64,000 nucleotides of DNA. Source: Methylumidiphilus sp963753955. Its GTDB lineage: Bacteria; Pseudomonadota; Gammaproteobacteria; Methylococcales; Methylococcaceae. Position 1 is the stretch's first letter. The number at the start of each line of letters is the position of its first letter. Below, piece after piece: positions 54,426 through 63,420 of the stretch. Both the position numbers and the translations under genes were made by a program. The notes beneath the pieces were generated by a model, which had not been told where the DNA came from, did no database searches, and saw nothing but the letters and a program-made list of their open reading frames with translations. The DNA lies in NCBI GenBank assembly GCA_963753955.1, contig CAVWEM010000003.1:62001-126000 (forward strand), in the 5' to 3' direction.

Positions 54426-56243
54426 TTACTCGCCTGAGCGCGAGGCTTTCTTGCGTTCATGCTCCAACAGCAGTTTCTTGCGGATGCGGAGGGTTTTTGG
54501 CGTCACTTCCACCAGTTCATCGTCGTCGATGAACTCCAGCGCCTGCTCCAGGCTGAGGCGGATGGGCGGGGTGAGGATGATGGCCTCGTCGCTGCCGGAG
54601 GCTCGCATATTGGTCAATTGCTTGGCCTTGGTTGGGTTCACCACCAAGTCGTTGTCGCGGGAATGGATGCCGACGATCATGCCTTCGTAAATTTCGGTGC
54701 CGTGCTCCACGAACAGGCGACCGCGCTCTTGCAGGTTGAACAGCCCGAAGGCCACGCCCTTGCCTGTGACATTGGAAATCAACACGCCGTTTTGGCGCTG
54801 GCCGATATCACCCTTCTTCATCGGGGCGTAGCGGTCAAACACATGGTAGAGCAGACCGGTGCCTGATGTCGCGGTGAGGAATTCGGTCTGGAAGCCGATC
54901 AACCCACGCGAAGGCATATTGTATTCCAGGCGCACCCGACCCTGGCCGTCCGGCACCATGTCTTGCAGGTCGCCCTTGCGCTCGCCGATCTTTTCCATGA
55001 TCGTGCCCTGGTGTATCTCTTCCACCTCGATGGTTACGAATTCGTAGGGTTCGCACAACTCGCCGTCGATTTCCCTGATAATGACTTCCGGGCGGGACAC
55101 ACCCAGCTCGTAGCCTTCCCGGCGCATATTCTCGATGAGGATGGACAGGTGCAGTTCTCCGCGCCCGGAGACCTTGAATTTGTCCGGGTCGGCGGTGTCT
55201 TCGACCCGCAAAGCCACGTTGTGCAACAGTTCGCGCTGAAGCCGCTCGCGAATCTGCCTTGATGTGACGAATTTGCCATCCCGGCCGGCGAAAGGGGAGT
55301 TGTTGACCTGGAAAGTCATGCTCACAGTCGGCTCGTCCACCGACAAGGGAGGCAGCGCCTCGACGGCATCCGCGCTGCAAAGGGTGTCGGAGATTTCCAA
55401 GGTGTCGATGCCGGTGAAGGCGATGATGTCGCCGGCGCTGGCGTTGGGCACTTCCACCCGTTCCAGGCCCTTGAAGCCGAAAACCTGGAGGATGCGGGCG
55501 TTGCGCTGCTTGCCGTCGCGGTTTACCACCACGACAGGGGTGTTAGTCTTGACCTTGCCGCGCTGGATGCGGCCTATGCCGATGACGCCGACATAGGAGT
55601 TATAGTCCAACTGGCTGATCTGCATCTGGAAGCCGCCTTCCTCGTCCACCAAGGGTGGATGCACCTTGTCGACGATGGTCTGGAAGAGATAGTCCATATT
55701 GCCTTCACGCACGTCCGGGTTGTCCCCGGCGTAGCCGTTCAAGGCGGAGGCGTAGACCACAGGGAAGTCCAACTGCTCTTCGGTCGCGCCTAGGCGGTCG
55801 AACAGGTCGAAGGTCTGATCCAACACCCAATGGGCGCGCGCGCCGGGCCGGTCGATCTTGTTGATGACGACGATGGGCTTGAGGCCCAGCGCGAAAGCCT
55901 TCTGCGTTACGAAACGGGTCTGCGGCATCGGGCCGTCCACTGCGTCCACCAGCAGCAGCACCGAATCCACCATGGATAGCACCCGCTCCACCTCGCCGCC
56001 AAAGTCGGCATGGCCGGGGGTGTCCACGATATTGATATGATAGTCCTTCCAATCCAGCGCGGTGTTTTTCGCCAGGATGGTGATGCCTCGCTCCTTTTCC
56101 AGCGCGTTGGAGTCCATCATCCGCTCTTCGAGCTTTTCATGCGCGGCGAAGGTGCCGGACTGTTGCAGGAGCTTGTCGACCAATGTGGTCTTGCCGTGAT
56201 CGACATGGGCGATGATGGCGATGTTGCGTAAATTTTGGATCAT
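54426..56243 (-). CDS. typA: Translational GTPase TypA/BipA
   Basis: A ribosome-associated GTPase of 605 residues involved in 50S assembly and stress responses. The G1 motif AHVDHGKTT, G3 DTPGHADFGGEVERVL and G4 NKID are clear. EF-G-like domains III and V and the TypA-specific C-terminal domain with LTNMRASGSDEA follow. It is a monocistronic minus-strand gene. A probable promoter with TATAAT at 56425-56420 lies upstream on the minus strand. Confidence 0.97.
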   Translation of the reverse strand: MIQNLRNIAIIAHVDHGKTTLVDKLLQQSGTFAAHEKLEERMMDSNALEKERGITILAKNTALDWKDYHINIVDTPGHADFGGEVERVLSMVDSVLLLVDAVDGPMPQTRFVTQKAFALGLKPIVVINKIDRPGARAHWVLDQTFDLFDRLGATEEQLDFPVVYASALNGYAGDNPDVREGNMDYLFQTIVDKVHPPLVDEEGGFQMQISQLDYNSYVGVIGIGRIQRGKVKTNTPVVVVNRDGKQRNARILQVFGFKGLERVEVPNASAGDIIAFTGIDTLEISDTLCSADAVEALPPLSVDEPTVSMTFQVNNSPFAGRDGKFVTSRQIRERLQRELLHNVALRVEDTADPDKFKVSGRGELHLSILIENMRREGYELGVSRPEVIIREIDGELCEPYEFVTIEVEEIHQGTIMEKIGERKGDLQDMVPDGQGRVRLEYNMPSRGLIGFQTEFLTATSGTGLLYHVFDRYAPMKKGDIGQRQNGVLISNVTGKGVAFGLFNLQERGRLFVEHGTEIYEGMIVGIHSRDNDLVVNPTKAKQLTNMRASGSDEAIILTPPIRLSLEQALEFIDDDELVEVTPKTLRIRKKLLLEHERKKASRSGE

Positions 56244-56579
56244 AAAACCTTAGGGGTTGGGTCAATGGGGCGTATTGCGCTGGGCGTGGGAACAGGGCCG
56301 CTAGTCCCTAAGGCATTATTAAACCCACCGTGTTACGGTGCCGTGTCAAACGCTTTGGGCGGGAGGAAGGAGGGAAGGAAACGCCAGTGCTGCCGGGTAA
56401 TGCGCCGCAAAAGTGCATCATTATACTGATTCCGGCGGGGATTGGCTAACATCATGCGGTGTCATCTGGCAATTCCCGTTCCCCGGCGGCGAAGGCGATA
56501 AACCACGTTGACTCTGCCGCGAGCCCCGTGCCATCATCGAGCCACGATGTTTCATAACGCATAAGGCACAACGGTTTCC
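56244..56579. other. Intergenic region with typA promoter
   Basis: About 335 bases between divergent typA and the TetR gene. A TATAAT box on the minus strand (56420-56425) with TTAGCC 18 bases upstream (56444-56449) is a fair promoter for typA, leaving a leader of roughly 170 bases. No gene or known RNA motif is seen. Confidence 0.5.
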
Positions 56580-57161
56580 ATGGCCCGCCCCCGAGAATTT
56601 TGCCCATCCGAGGCGCTAGACAAGGCCATGCGGGTGTTTTGGGCGAAGGGATATTTCGGAACCTCCATTGAGGATCTGGTCAGCGCGACCGGGGTCAGCC
56701 GGTATGGGCTGTATGGCGAGTTCGGCGACAAAAACGGCTTGTTCCTCTCGGCATTGGAACACTATCAGGCCAACGTCACGCGCCCCATGCTGGACATCAT
56801 CGAACAGCCCGGCGCCTCGCTGTCCGCGATCCGCGCCTTGTTCGCCCTGCTGGCCGAATTCGCGCGCCAGCCGGGCGGAAAGCTGGGCTGCCTGGTGTTC
56901 AATTCCGTCAACGAGATGGGGTTGCATGACGAGGCCACGGCCGCCAGAATCCTAGAAGTCCGCGAGCATTTCGGCAATGGCATTTTGCAAATGCTCGCCA
57001 ATGCCGAGGACATGGGCGAGCTTCCCGCAGGCTTCGACGTGCGGCGCGAAGCGGATTTCCTGTTCGGCGTCCTGCACGCGCTGCCCGTGATGGCCCGCGC
57101 CGGCGCAGGCGCCGAGGCGATAGAGAATGTCATCGGCGTGGCTTTGTCCACCCTCGACTGA
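56580..57161 (+). CDS. TetR family transcriptional regulator
   Basis: A 193-residue regulator. The helix-turn-helix is at about residues 28-50 (TSIEDLVSATGVSRYGLYGEFGDKNGLF), followed by an all-helical ligand-binding domain with a TetR_C_16/AefR-like pattern (LVFNSVNEMGLHD). It lies upstream of a GST gene on the same strand, and a small palindrome sits between them. Regulation of the GST or of itself is a reasonable guess only. Confidence 0.9.
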   Translation: MARPREFCPSEALDKAMRVFWAKGYFGTSIEDLVSATGVSRYGLYGEFGDKNGLFLSALEHYQANVTRPMLDIIEQPGASLSAIRALFALLAEFARQPGGKLGCLVFNSVNEMGLHDEATAARILEVREHFGNGILQMLANAEDMGELPAGFDVRREADFLFGVLHALPVMARAGAGAEAIENVIGVALSTLD

Positions 57162-57206
57162 AAAAAATGGGTGGACGCAGAACGGATGTTCTTGTTTACA
57201 GTATAC

Positions 57207-57220
57207 AGAATATGTGTTCT
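57207..57220. promoter_or_regulatory. Possible operator palindrome AGAA-TATGTG-TTCT
   Basis: An imperfect dyad in an AT-rich patch (57190-57226) that is the likely promoter region of the GST gene. Its position between the TetR gene and the GST gene makes it a candidate binding site. No experimental or motif-model support. Confidence 0.35.
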
Positions 57221-57333
57221 GATATGTCCGTCATTACGAGCAGCCACGGCGGGGGGGCGGAGACCGGTTTTTCGCTTGGCGTCCCGCAAGACAGGGATCA
57301 AACCTTTTGTTCAAAACCCGCCTGGAGCAACCT

Positions 57334-57957
57334 ATGAAACTCTACTACCATCCCGCTTCGCCCTTTGTCCGTAAAGTCCTGATTGTTGCGTCGCTGCTCG
57401 GCATCCAGTTGGAAACCCAGAGGGTCGATCTGTTTGCCGGCGAGGGGCAGTCCCCCGAGTTTTTGCGGCTTAACCCGCTGGGCAAAGTGCCGACCTTGGT
57501 GGACGGCGATTTCTCGCTGTGGGAATCCAACGCGATTGTCCAATACCTCGCCGCGCTGGCGCCAGACTCGGCACTCTTGCCTGGCGACGCCCGCAGCCGC
57601 GCCGACATCTTGCGTTGGCAGTTCTGGGAAACGGCGAACTGGGCACCGACTTGCGCCGTTTACGTTTTCGAAAATGTGCTGAAACCGATGCTGGGGCGAG
57701 GCGAGGCCGATGCCGAGGAACTCAAGAAGGCCGAAGAGAAATTCCACCGTTTCGCCAAGGCGCTAGACGGCCATTTGGCGGTTCATACGTGGCTGGTCGG
57801 CGATACGATGACTCTCGCGGATCTGTCAGTCGCGCCGATTCTGATGTACGCCGAGCCTGGCAAATATCCGATGGAAGCTTACCCCCATATCGCGGCATGG
57901 TTCGGCAAAATCCAGCAATTGCCGGCCTGGGTTGCCACCGAGCCGTCGGTCGTTTAG
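57334..57957 (+). CDS. Glutathione S-transferase family protein
   Basis: A 207-residue protein with an N-terminal thioredoxin-like domain (MKLYYHPASPFVRKVLIVAS; Ser or Tyr in this stretch would activate glutathione), the cis-Pro segment GKVPTLVDGDFSLWESNAIVQYLA, and a C-terminal helical domain (WLVGDTMTLADLSVAPILMY). The ATG at 57334 fits the family. The substrate is unknown. It follows a TetR regulator by about 170 bases. Confidence 0.93.
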   Translation: MKLYYHPASPFVRKVLIVASLLGIQLETQRVDLFAGEGQSPEFLRLNPLGKVPTLVDGDFSLWESNAIVQYLAALAPDSALLPGDARSRADILRWQFWETANWAPTCAVYVFENVLKPMLGRGEADAEELKKAEEKFHRFAKALDGHLAVHTWLVGDTMTLADLSVAPILMYAEPGKYPMEAYPHIAAWFGKIQQLPAWVATEPSVV

Positions 57958-58067
57958 GGATGGGCTAAAATTTCTCCTTGCACAACAACCTATACCCCCC
58001 AGCTTCGGTCAGCAAAATCGGGGCTGGGCGGATCGGGCTCAAGATCGGGCTCAAGCTTGTTGCGCAA

Positions 58068-59444
58068 TCAAAACAGGCTCATGTTGACCAAAACATGCGC
58101 AAGGATACTGCTGATGTAACCGAGCGCGATGACTGGCGTCCACTTCAGGTGCGAGATGAATGAATAGGCACCTTTGCTCTGCCCCATGAGCCCGATGCCA
58201 GCGGCCGAGCCAATCGCCAGCATGCTGCCGCCAACCCCGGTAGTCAATGTCACCAATAGCCATTGTTCTTGCGATATGGAAGGTGCCATGGTCAATACCG
58301 TATACATGATGGTGCCGTTGTCGATGAAGGCGGAAATGATACCTATCAATACATTGGCAAGGGTCGGGGTGAGATCAGTATAAAGAAGGTTGGAGGCGAA
58401 CGTTAAATATCCGATGAAACTCAAGCCGCCAACACACGTCATGACACCATAGAAATACAGCAAGGTATCCCATTCCAGCCGTGCCACACTATGGAAAACG
58501 TCGAAGTGTTGTTTAGTCTCGGTCGAATCATAGGGTTTTTCCAACTTTGCCTGTCCCCCGGCTGTTTTGCCCCCTCCCGGGCCATGCTTCCATTCGACCC
58601 TCACCTTAAAGAGGTAAAAAAAGTAAAAACTCAGAAAGGTCAGGCCGGCCATCATGCCGGCGGCAGGTGGAAGGTCTAATGAGTTTTCGAAGTATGCGGC
58701 GGTTATTATGGTTACGATAAACAAGGCAATGATGCCTTTTGCGCCATGTTGCAAAGGTTGAGGTTTTCCAACCGACTCAGGATATTCCTTGGGCACCCAG
58801 AAGTGCATGATGGCGGCGGGTACGACGAAGTTGACAACCGAAGGAAGGAATAAGGAGAAAAAATGGGTGAATGGGACGATGCCCTTCTGCCAAACCAATA
58901 GGGTGGTTATGTCGCCAAAGGGACTGAACGAACCGCCGGCATTGGTGGCGACCACGATGTTGACGCACGCAATTGAGATAAATTTAGGATTTCTCTTGCC
59001 CATGACCATTACGACAGAACCCATCAGGAGAGCGGTGGTCAGGTTGGAAATCACGGCGGACAGCAAGAAGGACTGGACTCCGGTGATCCAAAACAGCTTG
59101 CGGTAGCCGAAGCCCTTGCTTAACAGCCAGATACGCAGGTTGTCGAATACCCCGCGTTGCTCCATCGCGTTGAGGTAGGTCATCGACACCAGAATGAATA
59201 GGAAAAGTTCTGCGTATCCTTCCAAAATGGCGCGAAACGCATGTCCGGACTCTTCGCCAAGTCCGCCTGAGGCATAGGTCGAAGCGATCAGCACCCAAAT
59301 CAAGCTGCCCGCGAAGACCATGGGTTTGGATTTGCGCATCATGATGGAGTCTTCCAGCATCGCGAGCACATAAGCGGCAAAGAAAATCGCGATAGCGGCG
59401 TAACCCACCCAGTGGCGAGTCAGGTCGAAAGGCACAATGGACAT
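58068..59444 (-). CDS. nhaD: Na+/H+ antiporter NhaD, copy 1
   Basis: A 458-residue inner-membrane antiporter with about 12 hydrophobic segments. The NhaD signature NAGGSFSPFGDITTLLVWQKG, near residue 168, and IDNGTIMYTVLTM and GVGGSMLAIGSAAGIGLMG toward the C-terminus are present. It lacks the N-terminal signal-like extension seen in the two other copies upstream. It is last of three tandem nhaD genes on the minus strand, only 12 bases after the second, and the only one of the first two with an intact frame. Confidence 0.93.
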   Translation of the reverse strand: MSIVPFDLTRHWVGYAAIAIFFAAYVLAMLEDSIMMRKSKPMVFAGSLIWVLIASTYASGGLGEESGHAFRAILEGYAELFLFILVSMTYLNAMEQRGVFDNLRIWLLSKGFGYRKLFWITGVQSFLLSAVISNLTTALLMGSVVMVMGKRNPKFISIACVNIVVATNAGGSFSPFGDITTLLVWQKGIVPFTHFFSLFLPSVVNFVVPAAIMHFWVPKEYPESVGKPQPLQHGAKGIIALFIVTIITAAYFENSLDLPPAAGMMAGLTFLSFYFFYLFKVRVEWKHGPGGGKTAGGQAKLEKPYDSTETKQHFDVFHSVARLEWDTLLYFYGVMTCVGGLSFIGYLTFASNLLYTDLTPTLANVLIGIISAFIDNGTIMYTVLTMAPSISQEQWLLVTLTTGVGGSMLAIGSAAGIGLMGQSKGAYSFISHLKWTPVIALGYISSILAHVLVNMSLF

Positions 59445-59456
59445 AAACCCTTTTCC

Positions 59457-60897
59457 TCAAAAAAAACGGGCATTCACAAGAAAATGCACTCCGACGGCCG
59501 CAAAATAGCCAACCAAGATTACCGGGAACCATTTTAAATGGCCCAAAAACGAATATTGTCCTTTGGTCAGCCCCAGCAGGCCAATGCCGGGCGCTGATCC
59601 GATCGCCATAAGGCTTCCCCCGACGCCCAAGGTCAGGGTAAGAAGCAACCATTGGCCTTGGGAAATACCCGGATGCATGCTGAGAACGGCGAACATCAGG
59701 GTGCCGTTATCCACCAGGGCCGAGGATAAGCCGATAAGCACATTGGCCTGGGTGGGATCATGCTGGCCGTACAGCCACTGGGAGATGGCGTCAAGATAAC
59801 CAATAAAACCCAAGCCCCCGATACCCATCATCGCGCCGTAAAAAAACAATAGGGTGTCCCATTCCAGCCGCCCGACTTTCTCGAAAATGTCGTAGGAGTA
59901 GGGTTCCAGAATTTCGTGGCCCACCCCGGGCTCGTCCTCAAAGGCCAGGAATTGGGCGGAGCCATGGCCGTTGCGCGGCTCCGACCTTTGTAAGTAGAAG
60001 CTGTAGAGTTGCAAAAAACTCAACCCGGCCATCATGCCCGCCGCAGGCGGCAGGCGAAGCAGCATGTCGAAGGCAATGGCAAGGGCGATGGTCACACCGA
60101 ACAGGAAAATGACCCCGGTTGCACCCCGCTGTAGATGGATTTTGTTAGTTTCGAGGAGTGGACAGATCTTGGGCACGGCGAAACTCATGGCGATCAGCCG
60201 GCACGAGGAAATTGACGAGGCAGGGAATGAACAGGGTGAAGAATTGAGTGAACCCCACCAGGCCCTTCTGCCATACAAACAGCGTCGAAATGCCCCCTAG
60301 CGGGCTCAGGGAGCCTCCCGCGTTAGTGGCGACCACGATGTTGATGCAGGCGAGTGAGATGAACCGGGGATTGCCCTTACCCACAGCCATCACGACAGCG
60401 CCCATCAGGAGGCCCGCCGTCAGGCCATTGATTACGGTGGAGAGGACAAACACCAGAATGCCCGTTATCCAGAACAATTTCCGATAGCCGAAGCGCGCTC
60501 CCACCAGCCAGTTCCTCAGCGCGTCGAACACATGCATGTCTTCCATGGCGTTCAGATAGGTCATGGACGCCATGATAAACAGCAGCAGTTCCATGTAAGC
60601 CTGTAGGTTCGATTTGAAGGCTTCGACGGCGGGGTGGACATCGCCGTGTTCCCGATAGGCCAGAAGGATAGCGAACCAGACCAACGTGCCGCCCAGGACC
60701 ATCGACTTGGATTTCCGGAGCATCGTGAGATCCTCCAGCATGGCGGAAGCGTAGGCGATCAGAATCACCACCAGGGAGAAATATCCAGCCCAGTGATGGA
60801 TCAGGTCGGGCGACTGGGATGGTGTCACGGTTTCGGCTAAAGCTGAGGCTGGCAGTCCCGCCATCAAGCCACCAAGATAACGAAGATTTTTTTTCAT
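59457..60897 (-). pseudogene. Na+/H+ antiporter NhaD, copy 2, frameshifted
   Basis: The first frame (from 60897) opens MKKNLRYLGGLMAGLPASALAE, a signal-like start, and includes NAGGSLSPLGGISTLFVWQKG. It loses sense after VNFLVPA near 60200. Sense resumes in another frame as IAMSFAVPKICPLLETNK and runs to NARFF at 59457, with VDNGTLMFAVLSM and GVGGSLMAIGSAPGIGLLG. A missing base (or two extra) explains it. Joined, the product would be about 480 residues, like the flanking copies. Confidence 0.88.
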
Positions 60898-61106
60898 AAG
60901 AGATTCATGAACCGTTGTAGGGGATCTCAGGGGCCGAAGCTGGCGGCTAAATTATGAGATAAAATTGTCCCTTAAGCCATGGTTTTCTCAGTGAAAAAAG
61001 GCGTTCCCGATAAAACTCGTTGAACACGCGTCCCCTTTGGTATTTGGAATAGACATCTGAAAGCGAGGCTGTGAAAGGCGGCCTAAACATTAAGCATCAA
61101 AAAACA

Positions 61107-62576
61107 CTAGAACTTGCCGCCGTTTATTAAAAAGAGCGTGGCAATGCTAGCAAAAAAACCCAACAAAATTGCAGGTAGCCAGCGCAAATGAAGGGTAAAA
61201 GTATAGCCTTCACCTTCTTTCATGTTTCCTTTCATCAATCCCAGCACATGCAGCCCAGGCGCGGAGCCAATCGCCAATAAGCTGCCGCCCACACCCAATG
61301 TCAGGGTCAACAATAACCATTGTTCGAGCGGAAATGGTGGGCGCATATTTAACACCGCAAACATCAATGTGCCATTATCAATGGATGAGGATGTCAAGCC
61401 AATTATTATATTTGCCACGGTGGGGCTAATTTCCGTGAACAAATAATGGGCCATGGAATCTAAATACCCCAAAAAACTGAGCGCACCGACAATCATCATT
61501 GCGCCGTAGAAAAATAACAATGTATCCCAATCAACGCCCGCAATACATTTGAAAACATCGAAGCCTCTTTGTGAATCCATATAGTTTTTCTTTCCATATT
61601 CGGTCAAAAAGTGATTGACCTTTGCGAATTTACCCTCCGACTTGATTAAATAGTAACTAAAAAATTGCAACATCGCCAATCCAAGCATCATTCCTGCTAT
61701 CGAAGGCATGTCAAGGAACACGTTCGATAAAACGGTGATGCTGACGGTAAGGATAAAAATCAAAATAATCCGCTTGCTGCCGCGTTTTAATACAACTTTT
61801 TCTTTAGGAAAAGTAGGGCATATTTTGACAACTGAAAAATGCATGATGGCTGCCGGCACGACAAAGTTCACGATGCAGGGGATTGTCAACGCAAAAAATT
61901 CTGTGAAATGCAGCATGTTTTGTTGCCAAACGAAGAATGTGGAAATGCCGCCTAGGGGACTCATCGTGCCGCCGGCATTGGCTGCGACCACCGCGTTCAA
62001 TCCTGCTAGGCCAACAAATCTAGGCTGGCCTTTTCCAATCTCCAATATGATGTATCCCATCAACAAACCCACCGTCAAGCTGCTGACAACGGTAGACAGT
62101 AAAAAAGCCAGCACACCCGTAATCCAAAATAATTGCCGGTAGCTGTACTTTCTATTGACCAATACAATGCGCAAGCCGTCGAAAATGCCTCGCTCTGTCA
62201 TGGAGTTCAAAAAAGTCATCGACACGGTAATAAATAGAAATAGCTCCGCATAAGCCATTAAATTGCTTTGAAAAACAGAAGCAATGTTTTTTGCGGTTCC
62301 AAACACTAATGAATAATATACAAAAATGGCGAACCAAATGATTGCAGAACCTAATACCATTGGTTTGGCCTTGCTTAATTGGTGCAGGTCTTCAGTCATG
62401 GCGATGCCATAAGCAAGAACTGTGATCGCAATCGCAAAATAGCCGACGAAATGATGCTGCAAATCCACTTGTGTCACGGCAACTGCTTCCTGGGCAAAAC
62501 TCAGCGAAGGCAAAAGCATGCCCAATGCCAAACCAAAGAAATGAGGGATATTGATGAGGTGTGGGAAGTTTTTCAT
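61107..62576 (-). CDS. nhaD: Na+/H+ antiporter NhaD, copy 3
   Basis: A 489-residue, 12-13-segment antiporter with an N-terminal signal-like segment (FFGLALGMLLPSLSFAQEA). It shows NAGGTMSPLGGISTFFVWQQN, IDNGTLMFAVLNM and GVGGSLLAIGSAPGLHVLG. It is first in the minus-strand nhaD series, 209 bases upstream of copy 2. GC and codon use are clearly lower than in copies 1 and 2, so this copy may have arrived separately rather than by tandem duplication. Confidence 0.92.
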   Translation of the reverse strand: MKNFPHLINIPHFFGLALGMLLPSLSFAQEAVAVTQVDLQHHFVGYFAIAITVLAYGIAMTEDLHQLSKAKPMVLGSAIIWFAIFVYYSLVFGTAKNIASVFQSNLMAYAELFLFITVSMTFLNSMTERGIFDGLRIVLVNRKYSYRQLFWITGVLAFLLSTVVSSLTVGLLMGYIILEIGKGQPRFVGLAGLNAVVAANAGGTMSPLGGISTFFVWQQNMLHFTEFFALTIPCIVNFVVPAAIMHFSVVKICPTFPKEKVVLKRGSKRIILIFILTVSITVLSNVFLDMPSIAGMMLGLAMLQFFSYYLIKSEGKFAKVNHFLTEYGKKNYMDSQRGFDVFKCIAGVDWDTLLFFYGAMMIVGALSFLGYLDSMAHYLFTEISPTVANIIIGLTSSSIDNGTLMFAVLNMRPPFPLEQWLLLTLTLGVGGSLLAIGSAPGLHVLGLMKGNMKEGEGYTFTLHLRWLPAILLGFFASIATLFLINGGKF

Positions 62577-62847
62577 TGGAATCTCACTGCTGCTTTTCAG
62601 GATGGTCGTATCAAAAAAGTCTGATTATGGCTTTTGGGCAAAAGTTCCTGTATAGATGGGGTTGCTGTTTGGGGGATTGATTGTTTCGTTTTTTTAAATT
62701 ACTAGTGATGGGTTGCTGGCAGCATCCCCTTGCAGGGATGCTGTCCATTGGGCTTCCGTACTGTGGGAAAATAGATGGCCGCTCAGGGTGTTGAATCCAT
62801 GCGCGGCATCATTTTTAGATTCTCTCCCAAGGGAGATGGCGCACAGG

Positions 62848-63246
62848 TCAGCTTTGTTCCCAAGGCAGTCCATGCGCCCGCCAGCCTCCTAGGCTGCCCC
62901 GATGCTTGTGTTCGTCCAGCGGCCCCTCGAAGCCTTCCTCGATATTGGTGAGATCCGTATAGCCCGCTTCGGCCAACGCTTTGGCCGCGTCCATAGAACG
63001 TTGCCCGCTGCGGCAGATGAGCAACACCGGCCTGTTGCGGTTGGGGATGCGCTGGCGCACATCGACGATAAAGTGTGGATTGGCTTGCCAGGACGGGGCT
63101 TCCTTCCAGGGGATGTTGACCGCGACGGTCGGGTGGCCCACGAAGCCGAATTCGGTGCGGTCACGCACATCCAGCAAAACGGCGGAAGAATCGGTCTCCA
63201 ACACGCTCCAAGCTTGTTTGGGGGGTAGGCTTTTGATTTCAGTCAT
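62848..63246 (-). CDS. Rhodanese-like domain protein
   Basis: A 132-residue single-domain rhodanese. The active-site loop CRSGQRS, near residue 78, contains the persulfide-forming Cys. DVRDRTEF and a C-terminal GFEGPLDEHKHRG complete the family pattern. The ATG at 63246 fits; an upstream extension to 63309 has no family support. It probably moves sulfur in the cytoplasm, with the acceptor unknown. It stands alone between the nhaD series and a divergent membrane-protein gene. Confidence 0.9.
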   Translation of the reverse strand: MTEIKSLPPKQAWSVLETDSSAVLLDVRDRTEFGFVGHPTVAVNIPWKEAPSWQANPHFIVDVRQRIPNRNRPVLLICRSGQRSMDAAKALAEAGYTDLTNIEEGFEGPLDEHKHRGSLGGWRAHGLPWEQS

Positions 63247-63420
63247 GGCTTTTTCAGATTCCGGTTTCATCAGGCCCGATGCGGGACTGGCGTTGAAGAA
63301 AGTGGGCAATGGTCGATTATTTCAGCCTTCGGCGCAAGCGCCGGGAGGCTTTCCGGGCAGGCGGATGGAGATCATAAAATCATATGGTAATATCGGTGGA
63401 AGTAAAGTGGGCAGGCGGCA

